Of a stretch of DNA of 64,000 nt, positions 32,241-43,251 are shown piece after piece. The stretch's first letter is position 1; every line of letters starts with the position of its first letter. This DNA comes from Gonatopus flavifemur. Lineage: Eukaryota; Arthropoda; Insecta; Hymenoptera; Dryinidae. Location: the NCBI GenBank assembly GCA_018340375.1, contig JAFFJZ010000001.1, forward strand, positions 44,632,001 through 44,696,000, read 5' to 3'. A program made the translations under genes and the position numbers. Under the pieces are notes generated by a model. The model saw only the letters and a program-made list of their open reading frames with translations, did no database searches and had not been told where the DNA came from.

Positions 32241-32917
32241 AAACATTCAATTCGATTCGTTCACGAAGCATTCAAAAATTTAGATTCGCAATAATTTGAT
32301 TGTAAATTGTACATCTCTTTAACCAGCCTGTTATCAAAGAAAACCGATGACCAAAGAACTAATGACTTCTCACTGAAGTATGATAATTCGTAATCAATTC
32401 GAGACTATATTAGACAGAGATGTTTCAAAATATTAAAGGAAACAGTCTCATTCGGATTCCTAGTATGAATGCTCTAGGGATTTACGAGCCTCATTACGCT
32501 GTTCTGGAGAAGAACTGTTTTCATCTCAAGTATTTCTCTAGAACAGCGTTGATTTAACATCCGTTGTCTTATATGTAACAAAAAGAAAAATGTTAATTCT
32601 CTTGCCAAATAAACGCTTTGTTTTGAATTGAGCAAAGATTGTTTCAGTCCAAGAAAAATTCGAAACCCAAATTCGAACTGAAACAATATTATTTCAATTC
32701 AAAGCAAATTTATTTGACAAGAAAAAATATTGTTGGATCAAGGAAGCTTGTTTTTGTTGTGAATCTTAAACCCCTTGCGTTGTTTCAATTGAATTCGATT
32801 CGATACTTTTATATTTAATATTATTTGTGGGAATTACGATTTTCACCCCTCCACTTTATGTTAGATCAAAAAATTCAAAATCAATCAAAAAATCTGGTTT
32901 TGATTTGACAGTATTTC
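32241..32917. other. Spacer with a small hairpin at 32494-32555
   Basis: ACGCTGTTCTGGAGAA and TTCTCTAGAACAGCGT pair around a 22-nt loop. There is no other feature. The minus frame 32474-32686 crosses the hairpin and has no recognisable domain. Confidence 0.4.
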
Positions 32918-33208
32918 ACTGAGGATCCAATTTCTTAGATTCGAAGAAAATTCCTTTGCCCTCATTCTGGTAAATTTTGTTTTCAATGAAAAAAATCATT
33001 CATTGAAATGGAAAAATTTTCCATTGAATTTGAACCATATTCTTCGAATTTATGAAAGAAGATATTTTTGTTTGAATTCGAAAATTCTTAATTTTGGTTT
33101 GATGAAACTTTTCTTCATTGAATTGATTTTTTGTCCATTGAAAGGGAGATTTATTAGAATGAGGGCAAAGAAAATTTTCTTTTAATCTAAGAAATTGGGG
33201 TTTCAGTG
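32918..33208. repeat. MITE with AATTTCTTAGATTCGAAGAA arms, copy 1
   Basis: CACTGAGGATCCAATTTCTT at the left mirrors AAGAAATTGGGGTTTCAGTG at the right; CTTTGCCCTCATTCT mirrors AGAATGAGGGCAAAG. Inner ATTGAAATGG words also pair. A second copy is at 41812-42100. Confidence 0.8.
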
Positions 33209-33399
33209 TTCAAGGCAGATTGTATTTATTATAATTTCGAACAAAGTGAAGAAAAGTTTCTCATTGGATGATATCGGGCTATTGGTTTGATCAATTGGCA
33301 TCACTTTGTTACACAATAACAACAACATACTCAGAGCCGGATTGTTTGATGGATTTTGATTCAGTTGATCCAAAATTTGATGTAATTCATTGAATACTA

Positions 33400-33836
33400 C
33401 CCGAAGAGAACATGAAGCTTTAGCGAACGTTCGGTTATGATCTGTATAGATCGGGACAACGGTTCTACGGACGTTGAAATGTCCGCCTCGAAATACTTTC
33501 AGGAAACATAGATGGAACGTTCGTTGAAGGTTCATCGAAGGTTTGATGAAGCTTCATGAAAATATCTATACTTATATTCACTTTTATCAATTTATATGAA
33601 TAATCAATCAATCAATAAACATAAATTGATATAAATTAATATAAGTATAGATATTTTTATGAAGCTTTCTCAAACCTTCGATCAACCTTCAACGAACGTT
33701 CCATTCATGTTTCCTGAAAGTATTTCGAGACGGACATTTCAACGTTCTGAATTTGAAAGTTAGCTCTCATGAACCTTCGGCCCGATCTATACAGATCCAA
33801 TCTGAACGTTTGTCGAAGCTTCATGTTTCCTTCGGG
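33400..33836. repeat. Foldback element with GAACATGAAGCTT arms, copy 2
   Basis: CCCGAAGAGAACATGAAGCT on the left and AGCTTCATGTTTCCTTCGGG on the right, TA outside. It aligns with 12987-13489 throughout, including CGGACGTTGAAATGTCCGCC and TTAATATAAGTATAGATATT. Minus frame 33203-33535 is partly this repeat. Confidence 0.85.
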
Positions 33837-34039
33837 TACTGACGTGAAATAACAAGGTTGAAATAATTTTCTCATTTTCGATGAAAGAATTGATCGACTC
33901 TTAAATAATATTAAGATATTGTTTTTAATTCTTGATCTCTTTGTACTACTTCTAGTATTTCGAAATTAAAAGTGGTTCCGTTTCGATAGATGTCTGAGAT
34001 TAAGATATTTCTCAGTTCTCCAATTGAGAAAGAATTCTT

Positions 34040-34490
34040 CCCGAAGAGAACACGAAGCTCCAATAAACATTCAGAATAGATCAACATATATCGGACTAAG
34101 GCTCCGTTGCAGCTCAAGTTTAGGTTCATAAATATTCGGCGAAGGTCTGATGAACGTTACGATGTCCGCTTGAGAATAATTTCAAGGAAGGTTCACAGAA
34201 ACTTCATTGAAGATTCTCCGGAGATTCAATTTTTGAATATAAGTTTTCTTCAGTTACGCTTTTTTCACGAAAAAATGAACGATGGAGGGGATTATAATCA
34301 TAATTGTCATTCCCTCTAAAGCATACTCAATTGAAATTCGAATGAATCTTCGGAGAACTTTTAATAAACGTTCTATAACATTCCAATGTTCATCCAAACT
34401 TCGTAAAACGTCTAAAAATTTAAGGGTTGGCTCCAACGGTGCTTCAGATTGATCTATGTCGATCTATTTTGAAAGTTTGTTCTCATCGGG
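34040..34490. repeat. Foldback element, diverged copy 3
   Basis: CCCGAAGAGAACACGAAGCT starts it and TTTGTTCTCATCGGG ends it, with TT outside both. GATGTCCGCTTGAGAATAAT and GGAGATTCAATTTTTG correspond to blocks of the other copies. Its arms are more diverged, so it is older. Frames at 33911-34436 fall in or beside it. Confidence 0.7.
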
Positions 34491-36983
34491 TTTATGAATT
34501 GTCATGATTCCGAAGTATCCATCGTACTGTCTAAAGTACCAAAAAGAAACCAATAGATTCATTATATCGACACATTTTAGAGGCTTGTCAATGTTATGTG
34601 ATAAAAATATATTATGCAACTATAATATTTGGGTTACATAATTGCATTTGCGAGGATATAACTGTCATACAACATGACACAATCTCTCACTCTTTGTATT
34701 CGATAATAAATTGAGAAATAATGCCACACGCGTATGTATACTAATATACATGTATACATATACCTGTATCATCGTACAATTAAAATTCATTACAAATGTG
34801 TTCTTCTACCGTAAATCCTGAGATCTCAGAAAAGTTCGATAAACTTTCACTCCACTTGATACAAGATTTCTTCGGCAGTTTTTCTACGAATAAATCAATG
34901 TTTAAATGCATTCTATTCGCTACTCTACAAAAAAAAAATAATTTTGTTGGATTGACATTGCACGTTAGGAATGTTCAATGTAATTGTACGAATACTTTTC
35001 ATCTATGCGAATTGTACCGAGCGAAATTGAATTAACCAGAAATTTAATGGAATTCAAATGATTTCACTCATTGTAAAAAACGGCCACGTGTTCATGCAGA
35101 ATGAAAGTTACGCCAATCAATTAAATTCGTCTTGAGTAATAACAGGAATGCGAAAAAAAGAAATAAAAACAAAAAAAACCTTGACCGAGACGTGATTTAA
35201 GTAGCGATTTCCGGAAAACAATTGTCGCACGGTCGCACCTTAAAAAAAATCGCTACGAATAAATGGCGCGTATCTGGAAATGATTTTGCAAACGTTACGT
35301 ATTCCTTTTATTTTCGTTATCATTCAATTATTCAACACGAACGCGCATTAATTTTATCAAATGATTATTGTTTATATGTATATAAATAACACGAATATAA
35401 AGGAATACGAGTATATATGTAAACGAATTCGTATAAAAAAAATTCTTCGTGAAGTTCCATCCGCTGTAATGGAATTCCATTCGCGATATGTAATCGGTAT
35501 GAAAACTCGTTTTGATAGAGGAAATCGTATTTGTTATAAAATTCCAGGACTTGTATCAAAATTCGTGGAATTGGGTTATTCCTCTGGCGTTTTCAATTTT
35601 CTGATGTCTCTATCTTGAACTTGAAAACATTTCTTCTGGAAAAATTTCACCGGAGGTTTGATCGTTGGAGTTCATTGTTTTATTTCCCTTCTTCGACTTC
35701 AAATATTTACGAATTTTTGGGCACTGCGTCAATAACTATACAGAAACAATATTATCTTATGGATTAGCCAGGAATACTAAAATCCTACAACGGTGGAAGA
35801 TATACAGGTGAGGTGAGGTGAGGCTCGAGACTCTTGAATGGAAACAATAAAAATTATTTCCACCTTTTATACCCCAAAATTGATCAGATAAAACACATTG
35901 TCAATTTGGTTTTCAAAACGGAAACAATTTCATCCTTTTTAACGTGGCATTTCAACTCAGTCCACGTTCAAGCCTTGACTCGATGTGAAGATTTTTCTAC
36001 GAAGATCGTGAGTGTAAATAATTCTTGTCATTTTCGAATTTTGCTCGAGAGTTTCAAGTTCACCTCTAGAGGGATATAAAATATTTCAGCACCTATAGTT
36101 GATTCATCGGTGAATTCTCCGTGACAACTCTAACATCATAATTCATGAGATAACATTTTTTTTCTGTATAGATGGAGAATTGCTTTACTGTGAGCTATAA
36201 AGAGCTAAATTAGTGTTCTTAAGTAAGTTGCACGTAAGTTTCAGTGAAATTCCTTCGAATTATGATTATCAATGATATTACTGTTGTGTGATTTGTGGAT
36301 CCGAATGGGTGAAAATTACTGAGAATCGGTGAATTTCACTATTTCGATTCAAGTAATTTGAGGAAGATGTGTCTCTGAAGAGAATTTTTTATATCCTTTT
36401 CAAAAAATATAATTGAATTCCAACGCGAAATGAGATTGCGGATATACGAATAAATTCAATAAATCACTGCGGAAAGAATACATACTTCACATCGACTAGA
36501 TTCAGATAACGTATCTACTAATATTATGCACAATTATGATAACAAGGAAAAAATATTTCTTGTTATTAATTATTATACTGATTAGTAAATTCATGATATG
36601 TTTGCATTGTCAAGATATTTTCCAAGGTATCTTTTTAAAATTACTATACCTCTCAGTAGCAAGCACAGGGATAGACTTAAATATACATGAGGCTATGCGA
36701 AGAATTGGATACAAAAATGTTCTCGAAGTTTGAATCGTTTATAGAAACAAAACGAAAATAAAAACACACGAAATCTGATAAATCATCGTTACGTATCTTC
36801 TCGAATCCACTCTTTGCCACTGGAAACATCGTTTAAATCATGTACTCCAAGATTTTTAGGCTTTAATAGTTGATTATTATGTGTTCAGCAACATGATACA
36901 AAATTATCCTCTCAATTTACTGGGAAATAACTATGAGCTACCGTATCAATAGTCAATTTGGTAGAAGCACTATTTTTATGGTA
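34491..36983. other. Long unique stretch without recognised gene
   Basis: No transposon ends in 2.5 kb, unusual for this window. Near 35185-35300 are GC-richer words (CGATTTCCGGAAAACAATTG, GTCGCACGGTCGCACC, AATGGCGCGTATCTGG). A short AGGTG tandem lies at 35806-35822. It is probably host intron or intergenic DNA; a regulatory role cannot be shown from sequence alone. Confidence 0.4.
36536..36733 (+). CDS. Possible short secreted peptide, or signal-peptide exon
   Basis: The 65-codon frame opens with MITRKKYFLLLIIILISKFM, then ICLHC: a basic start and a long hydrophobic core like a signal peptide, with a plausible cleavage near CLHC/QD. A donor-like AAG/GTATCT follows 30 codons in, so this could instead be a first coding exon. 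There is no TATA-initiator pair upstream. The remainder matches nothing I know. AT-rich DNA often yields hydrophobic runs by chance, hence the low confidence. Confidence 0.15.
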   Translation: MITRKKYFLLLIIILISKFMICLHCQDIFQGIFLKLLYLSVASTGIDLNIHEAMRRIGYKNVLEV

Positions 36984-37174
36984 CACTGAGGAAACTATTT
37001 AGTAGCAATAAATAGAAACAACATCAAGTAAAAAATTTGAGTTGCATGAATGAAAATATTGTTTGCTGCAACAAGAAAATTTCCAGTTGAAAGGTCTGTA
37101 ATTATACTAATATTTAGTTCAGGTCGTATTTCATTAAAATTTTTAGTCACAACAACCAAACAGTTTTTTCAGTG
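36984..37174. repeat. MITE with CACTGAGGAAACTATTTAGT ends, copy 1
   Basis: TA precedes the left end; the right end reads CAAACAGTTTTTTCAGTG. AAAAATTTGAGTTGCATGAA, then TGAAAATATTG, is shared with copy 2 at 38222-38402. Confidence 0.75.
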
Positions 37175-37508
37175 CAGTGGTCAGAACTTTTACAGAGATG
37201 TGCTAGTCACTTCAAGATCTCAAAAGCAGTTACAGATTAATATACAATGCTTAACTTTCAATAAATATTAGTAAGTAGTTGTTTAGACATGTTTGAAGCA
37301 TCTTGAGGCTCTTGCTAAGCAATTCACTAAAGTCTTTGGGAGAAGCGGAGGATGCCTAGACAAATTTCCTTTGCTGATATTGAGAATCTTTAACTGGCAT
37401 CCAGAGAGCGGGCAGTAAGAATCATTAGAAAACCAGAGGCATGTCTTTCAAATGTATTTTACAATAACTTTCTTCAATTTGAGTGTCACAGCGATTTATA
37501 ATAAACAA

Positions 37509-38162
37509 CCCATACAGCACACTTGGATACGGCATCCATCAGATATCTGATAGATATGCAAATGTTCATCCAATATCCATTCGACGTCCATTCAGGGCCC
37601 TGATTACACCTAGGCTGCCGAGGCTGGAGCCTGAGGTGGCACAAAGTTGCCATGCAATTTTCAAATTATATATCATTTATATAAAACTCATATTGAATTA
37701 TATATAAATTATATGTAATTTTGAAAATTTTTCTACTCGGGATGTCATTCACCCAATTTGCACGGAAAAAATTAGTGATCCAAATTTTCGTTGACTAGTA
37801 TGTCACTTTTGGACGGAGCACAAATTTAAGAAAAATTCGTACACTGGATTTGAATAAATCGTTGACGTTGTTCATTGTTTCACCAACGGAATTCACTTTC
37901 CATTTTGATCGTCGGAATAATGGAAAAAGTCAAAGAATTATTAACATCCAGTGTACGAATTCTTTTTGAACGTGTGCTCCGTCCCAAAGTGACATACTAG
38001 TCAACGAAAATTTGGATTACTAATTTTTTCCGTGTGATGACTTTCTTTTTAATTGCACCTTGTATTCCAGCCTTGGGCTGCACCTGGCCTGAATCCGGCC
38101 CTGCATCCATTGGATCTCCATTAGATATCCCAAATCTCATGGATATCTGTGTGCTGTGCGGG
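37509..38162. repeat. CCC/GGG element with CAGCACAC ends, flanked by AA, carrying a nested MITE
   Basis: Starts CCCATACAGCACACTTGGAT and ends ATATCTGTGTGCTGTGCGGG. CATTCAGGGCCCTGATTACA and GCTGCCGAGGCTGGAGCC on the left are mirrored by GGCTGCACCTGGCCTGAATC on the right. A separate palindromic MITE sits at the centre. Minus frame 37997-38224 and forward frame 37483-37707 are repeat. Confidence 0.75.
37761..38034. repeat. Nested palindromic MITE with CACGGAAAAAATTAGT ends
   Basis: CACGGAAAAAATTAGTGATC, then CAAATTTTCGTTGACTAGTA, is mirrored by the right arm ending GATTACTAATTTTTTCCGTG, with few mismatches over about 60 bp. TG lies outside each end, unlike the TA of most relatives. Confidence 0.8.
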
Positions 38163-38221
38163 AAAAGTATTATGAAAACTTGTAAAACCCTTGGTATAAA
38201 TATAGCATGAGTTCGTATGAG

Positions 38222-38402
38222 CACTGAGAAAACTATTCAGTTGGAGTCACCAAAAAAGACATGAAATCAAAAATTTGAGTCATGTGAATTGAAATATTGT
38301 CTATTTCAACAAAAGTTTCAGTTGAAACAACTAATATTTTCTAGCGAAAACTAAATTTTTCATTTGTTGTCGTATTTTACTAAATTTTCGGTTTTCTCAG
38401 TG
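38222..38402. repeat. MITE with CACTGAGAAAACTATTCAGT ends, copy 2
   Basis: Right end TTCGGTTTTCTCAGTG. It is collinear with 36984-37174 (AAAAATTTGAGTCATGTGAA, then TTGAAATATTG). Confidence 0.75.
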
Positions 38403-38509
38403 AGGGAATATCATTTTCAGAGTCAAAAAACGCGAATTAACTCTCAGAGTACATTCACTTTCAACTTCTGCTACACTCCGTTGCATTGTTGACACTTAAT
38501 TCTCATTTT

Positions 38510-38610
38510 TATAGAAAATATATCGAATTTTTATTGAGATTTTATTTAAATCTATAGAAACTAAATATGTTTTCTATAAAAAAGAATAATTACTGTTCTC
38601 GAACTCCCGT
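38510..38610. repeat. Short TTTATAGAAAATATAT palindromic repeat, copy 3
   Basis: TTTTTATAGAAAATATATCG and TTTTCTATAAAAAAGAATAA are mirrored, with TAAATCTATAGAAACTAAAT at the centre; the nearby phrase TTACTGTTCTCGAA also recurs beside the 44.30 kb copy. Confidence 0.6.
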
Positions 38611-38639
38611 CTCTATTATGAAATGAAACCATTCGCTGG

Positions 38640-38905
38640 AACCGCAAATTTTCTCAACTACTACAGCTGTGGCAGCAGAATATGTCGACTTCTCCAGTAA
38701 AATGTATTCGCTATTCTATATAGAATGCTGAAAATTTTGCTAATCTATCGAAGAATTTGTTGTTTCAATCGTTCGGGTTGCTCTCTCAGCAATAGGGTTA
38801 GCCGTGGTAGCGAATTCTCAGCTAGGTTAGAAAAAAGATTTGCGTTTCTATATATAATATTTCGATTTGCTGCGTCAGCAAATTTTTTTTTTCCTCATTA
38901 TGCTA
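38640..38905. repeat. AGCAAA-type MITE, uninterrupted copy
   Basis: GCTGTGGCAGCAGAATATGT, GTATTCGCTATTCTATATAG, GGTTGCTCTCTCAGCAATAG, GCCGTGGTAGCGAATTCTCA and TTGCTGCGTCAGCAAATTTT follow in order. It is the template that shows the Penelope-like element at 24.3 kb is inserted in a relative. Confidence 0.65.
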
Positions 38906-39741
38906 CATTTTTCAGTTCTTTTATGGGAACGTTTTTGATAAAAAGACATTCTTTCAAATTGTATGGAATATGTTTCAGAAACCTTCTCAGAATTTGATCT
39001 GTAGAATGCTGTTTGGGATATCACTTGATAATACATCTCAAACTTGACATATAATAAATTCCTACGAGACAGGATGTATTGAATACCCTGGTTGAAAACA
39101 TCCATAGAATCTGACGAAATGAAATTTAATGTGATTTGGTCAGAACATTGTGCAAGATTCCATCAGAATCACATTGAAAAAATATATTCATCAGGACTAA
39201 AAATCTCACCTCTTTTTCGAAAAATATGAAATACCATGCACCAATCTTTGTTTAAAAAATGAGGATCCCATTCAATATTTATACAACTAAAAATTTGTAT
39301 TCTAAAATATTTTTTCACTTCCACATTAAAAAAAAATAACATAAAAAGAGAACTGAAATAACTTCACGTTGTATAATTTCAAAATTTACAAACGAAGGAA
39401 TTCCAGGTTCATATCAGTTTTTGTCAGAAATTTTGCGCTTATCAATCAAATATTCATAAACACATCTTCGTAACAATCAAATCGATTCGTATTTTATCAA
39501 ATATACGTGTAATCTCTAATTTTGCATCAGCATGTAATTGATAGGATCGTGGAACGAACAAGATTCTCAGACATACAAATATTCTCAGTATCGGTATGAA
39601 GAAAATGAAAAAAATATTCTATCATGCGGTACATAGGGTTGCATGGTTTTTCAATTTGCGATCATCTAATGAGATTTATTTCAAAGATTATGGAAATTAT
39701 ATGACACGATACTGATCGAGAAAAAGTTCTAGTTTACTTAC
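38906..39741. other. Unique sequence, likely first intron of the minus-strand gene
   Basis: No transposon ends. It lies just downstream, on the minus strand, of the donor at 39741. No coding frame is recognisable. Confidence 0.35.
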
Positions 39742-39986
39742 AACAAGCTTTCCAAACAGACAACATCGTGATCGATCACACCAAATCAAAATTTACAAGA
39801 ATCTTTTCACACACTATTTGTTTTATCGTTGACGAACTGCGTTAAACCATTGAATGAAACTTCCGATGGGAATCAAAGAGATAGATTTTCACGATTCCAT
39901 ATGAGGTACTTGAATTTGATTTGAATTCCGGATCAGGCCGCGTGATGTGTCAGGTGTGGGTGCACGCGTGTATCGTGCGACCGACT
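39742..39986 (-). other. Candidate first exon (5' leader plus eight codons)
   Basis: On the minus strand, transcription from the TCAGTC initiator would give a 245-nt exon ending at a strong donor, GTAAGT at 39741-39736. Two short upstream ATGs close at once (ATGGAATCGTGA and ATGGTTTAA). The last ATG, at 39766-39764 in the context TCACGATG, reads MLSVWKAC and enters the intron in phase 1. A TGATCGATCA palindrome precedes it. The next exon is not identified; the only compatible stretch I noticed is at 12353-12499. The donor, leader composition and core promoter support one another; the protein is unknown. Confidence 0.45.
39764..39766 (-). other. Predicted start codon of the minus-strand gene
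   Basis: The last ATG before the donor and the only one in the leader whose frame stays open to the splice site (coding part 39742-39766). Confidence 0.35.
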
Positions 39987-40017
39987 GACTTGACACCCTG
40001 AATCATTTCGTCTTATA
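39983..40017 (-). promoter_or_regulatory. Core promoter: TATA box and TCAGTC initiator
   Basis: On the minus strand TATAAG begins at 40017 and TCAGTC occupies 39988-39983. Its A at 39986 is 31 bp from the first T of the TATA box. Arthropod initiators are known to match TCAGT and the TATA box usually starts about 30-31 bp upstream, so spacing and sequence both fit. The surrounding 100 bp are GC-richer than the window. Confidence 0.55.
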
Positions 40018-40526
40018 TCTCTCCACAACGGTGGTGGGCTTAACACGGAGCACTCTAGCCACGTTACGTTTGAACATTCCTTTCAAAAAATCGATAACAT
40101 CAGAATTTATCTTTTTTATTTACGGGTTGAAATAACGTGCTGTTCCAAACTTTGAGAAAGACAAATTGATAGAATTGAGTCTTCCATGCAAAATGATTTG
40201 CATCGGAATATGGGTTCACGTATTTTCAAATCTTTCATATCAATTATAAGGACACAATCATAAGAAGTCATTTTTCTACACATAAGTTTCAAAATTTTCG
40301 CGAGACTCGAATCTCTGTTGGAAACTCAACACAGCGATCGGTACGAATTTTTGCCTATCGATTTTTATATCGTTTCATCGTGGATTTATGGTGGAAAGTG
40401 GAAAATGTCCTTTCGAATTCGAGATACGATGAAAATGAAGGAAGTTTTCGTTCTATCTATCACACTGGGAGGAATTTTTGAAGTTGCTGTAACTAAAACG
40501 CCTCAACTAAATATTCTTAGTGAATG
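40018..40526. other. Upstream region of the candidate promoter
   Basis: Unique sequence. The forward frame 40318-40584 runs into the next MITE and is not supported as a gene. Confidence 0.35.
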
Positions 40527-40817
40527 CACAGAGAAAAATTCTTGCTGGAAAAGCGATTCCGAAGAATCTGCTTTGCTAAATTAGCGAAACGGTTGCTGTT
40601 ACAGCAAAAATATTACTATTTTAGCAAGATATTTGTTAATCCAGCAAAATTTTCTAACCGTCTGTATAATTTCGGATTGCTGAATGGCAAGCGCTTGTTA
40701 AAAGAGCAAGATTTTTGCTGTGATAGTAAATTTTTTACTAATTCGGTAACAAGTTTTGCCATATCAGCAAAGCAAATTTTCGGGGTTTGCTGTTTCAGCA
40801 ACTGTTTTTTCTGAGTG
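40527..40817. repeat. MITE with repeated AGCAAA/TTTGCT words, copy 2
   Basis: Collinear with 15589-15891: GAAAAATTCTTGCTGGAAAA, GCGAAACGGTTGCTGTTACA, GATTGCTGAATGGCAAGCGC, TTTGCTGTTTCAGCAACTG. Frames 40524-40814 and 40616-40801 are repeat. Confidence 0.8.
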
Positions 40818-40854
40818 AAAGCTACTAAAAATGTGATGGATTTAACGAAGAAAG

Positions 40855-40987
40855 TATACTTGATACAACTAAGTGATGAATCAACTCAGTTTCTTGGTTG
40901 AATCAACCAAATTTTTAGTAGTTCTCATCAGGAATGTTTAGTTGAGATTTTTTAGTTACAGTGACTGTAGAAATTTCTCTCAGTGTA
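40855..40987. repeat. Degraded MITE ending TTTCTCTCAGTG
   Basis: TTGGTTGAATCAACC palindrome, TTTTAGTAG words and a clear CTCTCAGTGTA right end. The left end, near ATACTTGATACAACTAAG, is uncertain. Confidence 0.4.
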
Positions 40988-41426
40988 CAGTTGTCCACAC
41001 CGCTTCGATATTCTAAACGGAGAAAGGGGACTAAAGCGGTAATCGCTAATCCAGTAGTAACATGTATAGATAGATCAAACTGTGTAGTCATAAGAATTAA
41101 ACGGCCCAATCAATCAAAATTATGATACGCCGAATCAAACTGGCGAGACGTCAGGTTGAAATAACAATCCAATTGATTGTAACCTCAATAAGACTTTTAC
41201 CAGCGTACCAGGTGAAAAAGAATTCGTAAAAAATTCAATTGAGGCTCGAAGAATTGAATGAGAATTCTTTTTGAACTGCTGTGGTGTGTGGAGTATTCCA
41301 ACTGAGACTTTTGCTGCTGCAGCAAGAGTTTGATTGATGGATTGAGATACTTTAAATTCCAAAAGGTTGTATTGCGAAGGCAAATTCTATAGTCAAAGTG
41401 GCAATTTATGATGATTTGAAAGAGTA

Positions 41427-41679
41427 CCCAGATAACACACGAAGAATTCTTTTTCAAAGACAAGAATAGAATTCTTCCAGAACTCTTTTCGAACCAATGA
41501 ATTCATGAAGAGTTCAATGTTTAGGACATCAACGAGTTCTTCGAGAATGCTAAAAGTATTGTTTGAGTCCACTGAAAGAACTCGTTAATGTCCCAAACAT
41601 TGGACTCCTCCAGAGCGCTTTATGGATTTATTAGTTCGAAAAGAGTTCTTGAAAAAAAATTCTTCGTGTTTTATCAGGG
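41427..41679. repeat. Palindromic CCC/GGG element flanked by TA
   Basis: CCCAGATAACACACGAAGAA at left, TTCTTCGTGTTTTATCAGGG at right. The arms of about 110 bp pair throughout (AATTCATGAAGAGTTCAATG, GGACATCAACGAGTTCTT and their inverses). Confidence 0.85.
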
Positions 41680-41811
41680 TAAGAAATTCTGAAGTTTAGA
41701 AACTCAGAACAGGAGGGTTGCAATATTTGTGCGAAATTCTCAGTAGAAATATTTCAAAAGTCCTAAAAAAATGTCGAGAAAAACTTGGTTGAAGTTTTGA
41801 AAAAAGTCCTG

Positions 41812-42100
41812 CACTGAGAACCCAATTTCTTAGATTTAAAGATTTGAAGATTTTCTTTGCCCTCATTCTAATAAATCTTTTTTCCAATGGATGAAAATTC
41901 AGTTCAATGGAGAAAAGTTTCATCAAACTAAAACCAAGAATTTTCAAATTGAAACAAAAATATATTCTTTCCTAAATTCGAAGAATATGATTTCAATTCA
42001 AAGGAAAATTTTTCCATTTCAATGAATAATTTTTTTCATTGAATACAAGATTCATCAGAATTAGGGTGAAGAAATTTCCTTTGAATCTAAGAAAATTGTA
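41812..42100. repeat. MITE with AATTTCTTAGATT arms, copy 2
   Basis: CACTGAGAACCCAATTTCTT and CTTTGCCCTCATTCTAATAA match the copy at 32918-33208; TTAGGGTGAAGAAATTTCC and GAATCTAAGAAAATTG form the other arm, with an eroded right end. Minus frame 41696-41947 is partly this repeat. Confidence 0.75.
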
Positions 42101-42147
42101 GAAAAATATCCGAGGCGTGATTGTCGATATTGATCAACTGTCAGGTA

Positions 42148-42389
42148 CACTGAGAGAAATGTACCTAGTTGGGACAACTAAATGTTAGTTACCGCAGCTG
42201 GATTTTTATTCACGCTAGCTAGACTCTAGGTGGGGTAAATAAAAGGCTAGCTGTCTGAAATATGGATAAAGTGGTTCATTCACTTGGAATAAAAAATATA
42301 GTTGACAAATAAAATTTAGCTGGCACAACTAAATTTTTATGTACAGTTACTAAATTTACTAGTGGTCGAATAGACCCTATCTCTCAGTG
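42148..42389. repeat. TA-flanked MITE with CACTGAGAGAAATGTACCTA ends
   Basis: Right end CCTATCTCTCAGTG followed by TA. GTTGGGACAACTAAATG and TAGCTGGCACAACTAAATTT are internal inverted words shared in style with the AGCTAAAT group. Confidence 0.65.
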
Positions 42390-42404
42390 TAGTAATTTTT
42401 GAAG

Positions 42405-42495
42405 AGGATCGATCCTTTTTCATGTAAAAAATATATAATTCTTACCAATTCCAATGAAAATTGGATACTTTTTATATAAAAAAGGATCGAACTTC
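42405..42495. repeat. Short GATCGATCCTTTTT palindromic repeat, copy 4
   Basis: GAGGATCGATCCTTTTTCAT mirrors ATATAAAAAAGGATCGA, with the shared centre AATTCCAATGAAAATTGG. Confidence 0.65.
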
Positions 42496-42599
42496 CTCAC
42501 CCGTTAACTGCATTTGTCCACTACAGTACACTGCAATTTAAGGGGTTACTAGCGGTTACCATCCGAGCACGTTGGTTAGAAAACGACACGTGTATATGC

Positions 42600-42860
42600 A
42601 GGCCTGCCAGGGTGGTTCCTCCCGGGCCCGGAGTTTTCTGGGGGCCCAGATTTTTCCCAAGTAATTTATCTCCTTCTGTTTTTGTCAAACGGTTTCCAAC
42701 TCAAATGAAACGAAAGATATATGATGAGGCATATATACTTGATTTTGAAGTCAAGGAACTTTGTATTATTCCTTTGTGAGAATTAAGTTTTTCAACCCAA
42801 CTTCAAGGAAATTGGGGCCCGTAAGTCGCTTTCCCTCGGGCCCGGATTATACAATATAGG
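42600..42860. repeat. GGGCCCGG-rich repeat
   Basis: CCTCCCGGGCCCGGAGTTTT and GGGGGCCCAGATTTTTCCC at the left, GGGGCCCGTAAGTCGCTTTC and CCCTCGGGCCCGGATT at the right. These GC-rich blocks flank AT-rich sequence and differ strongly in composition from their surroundings. Exact ends are not resolved. Confidence 0.5.
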
Positions 42861-42998
42861 GAGAGAGGTTCGATACCATCCCTAGTATCCCCTTAAAAGA
42901 TCCCCATCACTACTGTTAGGAATTGTGAGACATCCGAGTGGAAACACTTGAAAAAAATATATATCATTCAATATAGTTAATATATAATTACATATACC

Positions 42999-43075
42999 CT
43001 AGTAGAAATACTCTAAGCATTGATAAGGCATGTAAGGCTGAAGCTGAACTAGGGCATTTTTGCTATGATAATCGT
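42999..43075. repeat. Partial copy of the CCCTAGTA element
   Basis: CCCTAGTAGAAATACTC, then TTGATAAGGCATGTAAGG, then AACTAGGGC match the left end of 21731-22389. Confidence 0.5.
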
Positions 43076-43110
43076 GAATATTTTTCCACTCAGGCAACTT
43101 TGGATTGCTA

Positions 43111-43249
43111 CACTCAGAAAAATTTATTCCAAATTTATTTCAATCAAATAAGATTTACTAAATATTGACAAATGTTATTTGACCCGAAGATGGTTTGTTT
43201 ATAATGATTAACCCGTTTTTTTTATCACAAACAAACTCTTCTCTCAGTG
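43111..43249. repeat. TA-flanked MITE with CACTCAGAAAAATTTATT ends
   Basis: Right end TTCTCTCAGTG with TA outside both ends; 139 bp. Confidence 0.7.
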
Positions 43250-43251
43250 TA

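Noticed and set aside
32494..32555. Hairpin resembling a microRNA precursor
   Set aside because: The paired arms are only 16 nt, too short for a typical precursor; more likely repeat debris.
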